Assembly: GCF_030063365.1 (NCBI RefSeq)
Contig: NZ_JASISY010000008.1
Span: forward strand, 86,042 to 150,041
From: Cryobacterium sp. PH29-G1
GTDB taxonomy: Bacteria; Actinomycetota; Actinomycetes; Actinomycetales; Microbacteriaceae
Reading direction: 5' to 3'
DNA length: 64,000 nucleotides
The notes under the pieces were generated by a model. It worked only from the letters and a program-made list of their open reading frames with translations. It did not search any database and had not been told where the DNA came from. Positions 63,698 through 64,000 of the stretch are shown here, piece after piece. Each line of letters begins with the position of its first letter. The stretch's first letter is position 1. Position numbers and translations under genes: made by a program.

Positions 63698-63814
63698 TCC
63701 GGCGGTGTCTTACTCTCCCACAGGGTCCCCCCTGCAGTACCATCAGCGCTGAGAGTCTTAGCTTCCGGGTTCGGAATGTGACCGGGCGTTTCCCTCTCGC
63801 TATAGCCGCCGAAA
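63698..63814 (-). rRNA. rrf: 5S ribosomal RNA
   Basis: Minus strand starts TTTCGGCGGCTATAGCG, has CCCGGTCACATTCCGAACCC in the middle (the universal 5S loop A/B region) and ends GACACCGCCGGA; about 117 nt, ends estimated to a few bases. Confidence 0.93.
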
Positions 63815-63943
63815 CACATTGTGATGTGAATCGATTCTATATTTTTTAGTTATAGAGCTCCCCTGAAAGGAGCGTTGTTCTCGACCGTACATCGAGAACC
63901 ACATAGTGGACGCTAAAGCAGCTTCTTCAAACTGAGTGTTATC
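63815..63943 (-). other. 23S-5S internal transcribed spacer
   Basis: About 130 bp with two inverted repeats, GTTCTCGA / TCGAGAAC (63877-63899) and GCTCC / GGAGC (63857-63873). They look like rRNA processing stems; no tRNA is present. Confidence 0.75.
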
Positions 63944-64000
63944 AAATTATCGGCTTATTAGTACCGGTCAGCTCCATGGGTCTTTAGTCCCCACTTCCAC
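63944..64000 (-). rRNA. rrl: 23S ribosomal RNA (3' end only)
   Basis: Minus strand ends with ACCGGTACTAATAAGCCGA, the conserved 23S 3' terminal segment; the gene enters from outside the window. Confidence 0.9.

Overview
The window is high-GC DNA that reads as a chromosomal segment of a Gram-positive actinobacterium, most likely family Microbacteriaceae. The evidence is the ftsH-hpt-tilS order, GTG and TTG starts, actinobacterial tRNA and rRNA sequences, YcnI/CopC proteins, a TetR-controlled phenylacetate cluster, and a polysaccharide locus with a fused BY-kinase. The species cannot be named from the sequence alone.

Layout. 1-3740: housekeeping genes (ftsH 3'-truncated by the window edge, hpt, tilS, and divergent ppa). 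3796-6589: two overlapping secreted peptidoglycan hydrolases with related coiled-coil N-termini. 6846-7220: tRNA-Glu, tRNA-Asp, tRNA-Phe. 7271-9312: a probable accessory patch beside tRNA-Phe with an rpiB-like remnant, a GntR regulator and an orphan ABC ATPase. 9419-11253: a secreted beta-helical lipoprotein behind an 11-bp direct repeat. 11331-11709: an SMR exporter preceded by a sequence matching the guanidine-III riboswitch. 11827-12876: an M19 dipeptidase.

13400-42307 is one large cell-surface polysaccharide island. It holds a priming phosphoglycosyltransferase, seven further glycosyltransferase-like genes, a CDP-alcohol phosphotransferase, a BY-kinase/Wzz-like protein, a Wzy-like polymerase/ligase, two acyltransferase-3 proteins, a Wzx-like flippase and a TagD-like cytidylyltransferase. 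Interleaved are three paralogous secreted beta-propeller proteins with different C-terminal modules and two paralogous secreted beta-helix proteins. The likely logic is priming, glycosyl extension, acyl and perhaps phospho-alcohol decoration, flipping and polymerisation, with secreted proteins that may bind or organise the product.

42358-55764: a proline iminopeptidase, a four-gene ABC transporter/two-component operon, acyl-CoA oxidase, recQ, a copper-handling group (two CopC-like proteins, YcnI and a small membrane protein) and a DMT-family transporter. 55807-63108: phenylacetate catabolism, with paaABCDE plus an enoyl-CoA hydratase on the minus strand and paaI, paaK and a TetR regulator on the plus strand, around a palindromic operator. 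63158-63690 is repeat-rich and apparently gene-free. The window ends in the 3' part of an rRNA operon on the minus strand (23S 3' end, spacer, 5S).

The most interesting items are the guanidine-III riboswitch candidate, the shuffled propeller family embedded in the polysaccharide island, the possible phospho-alcohol branch, and the set of copper proteins predicted to start with histidine after signal cleavage.
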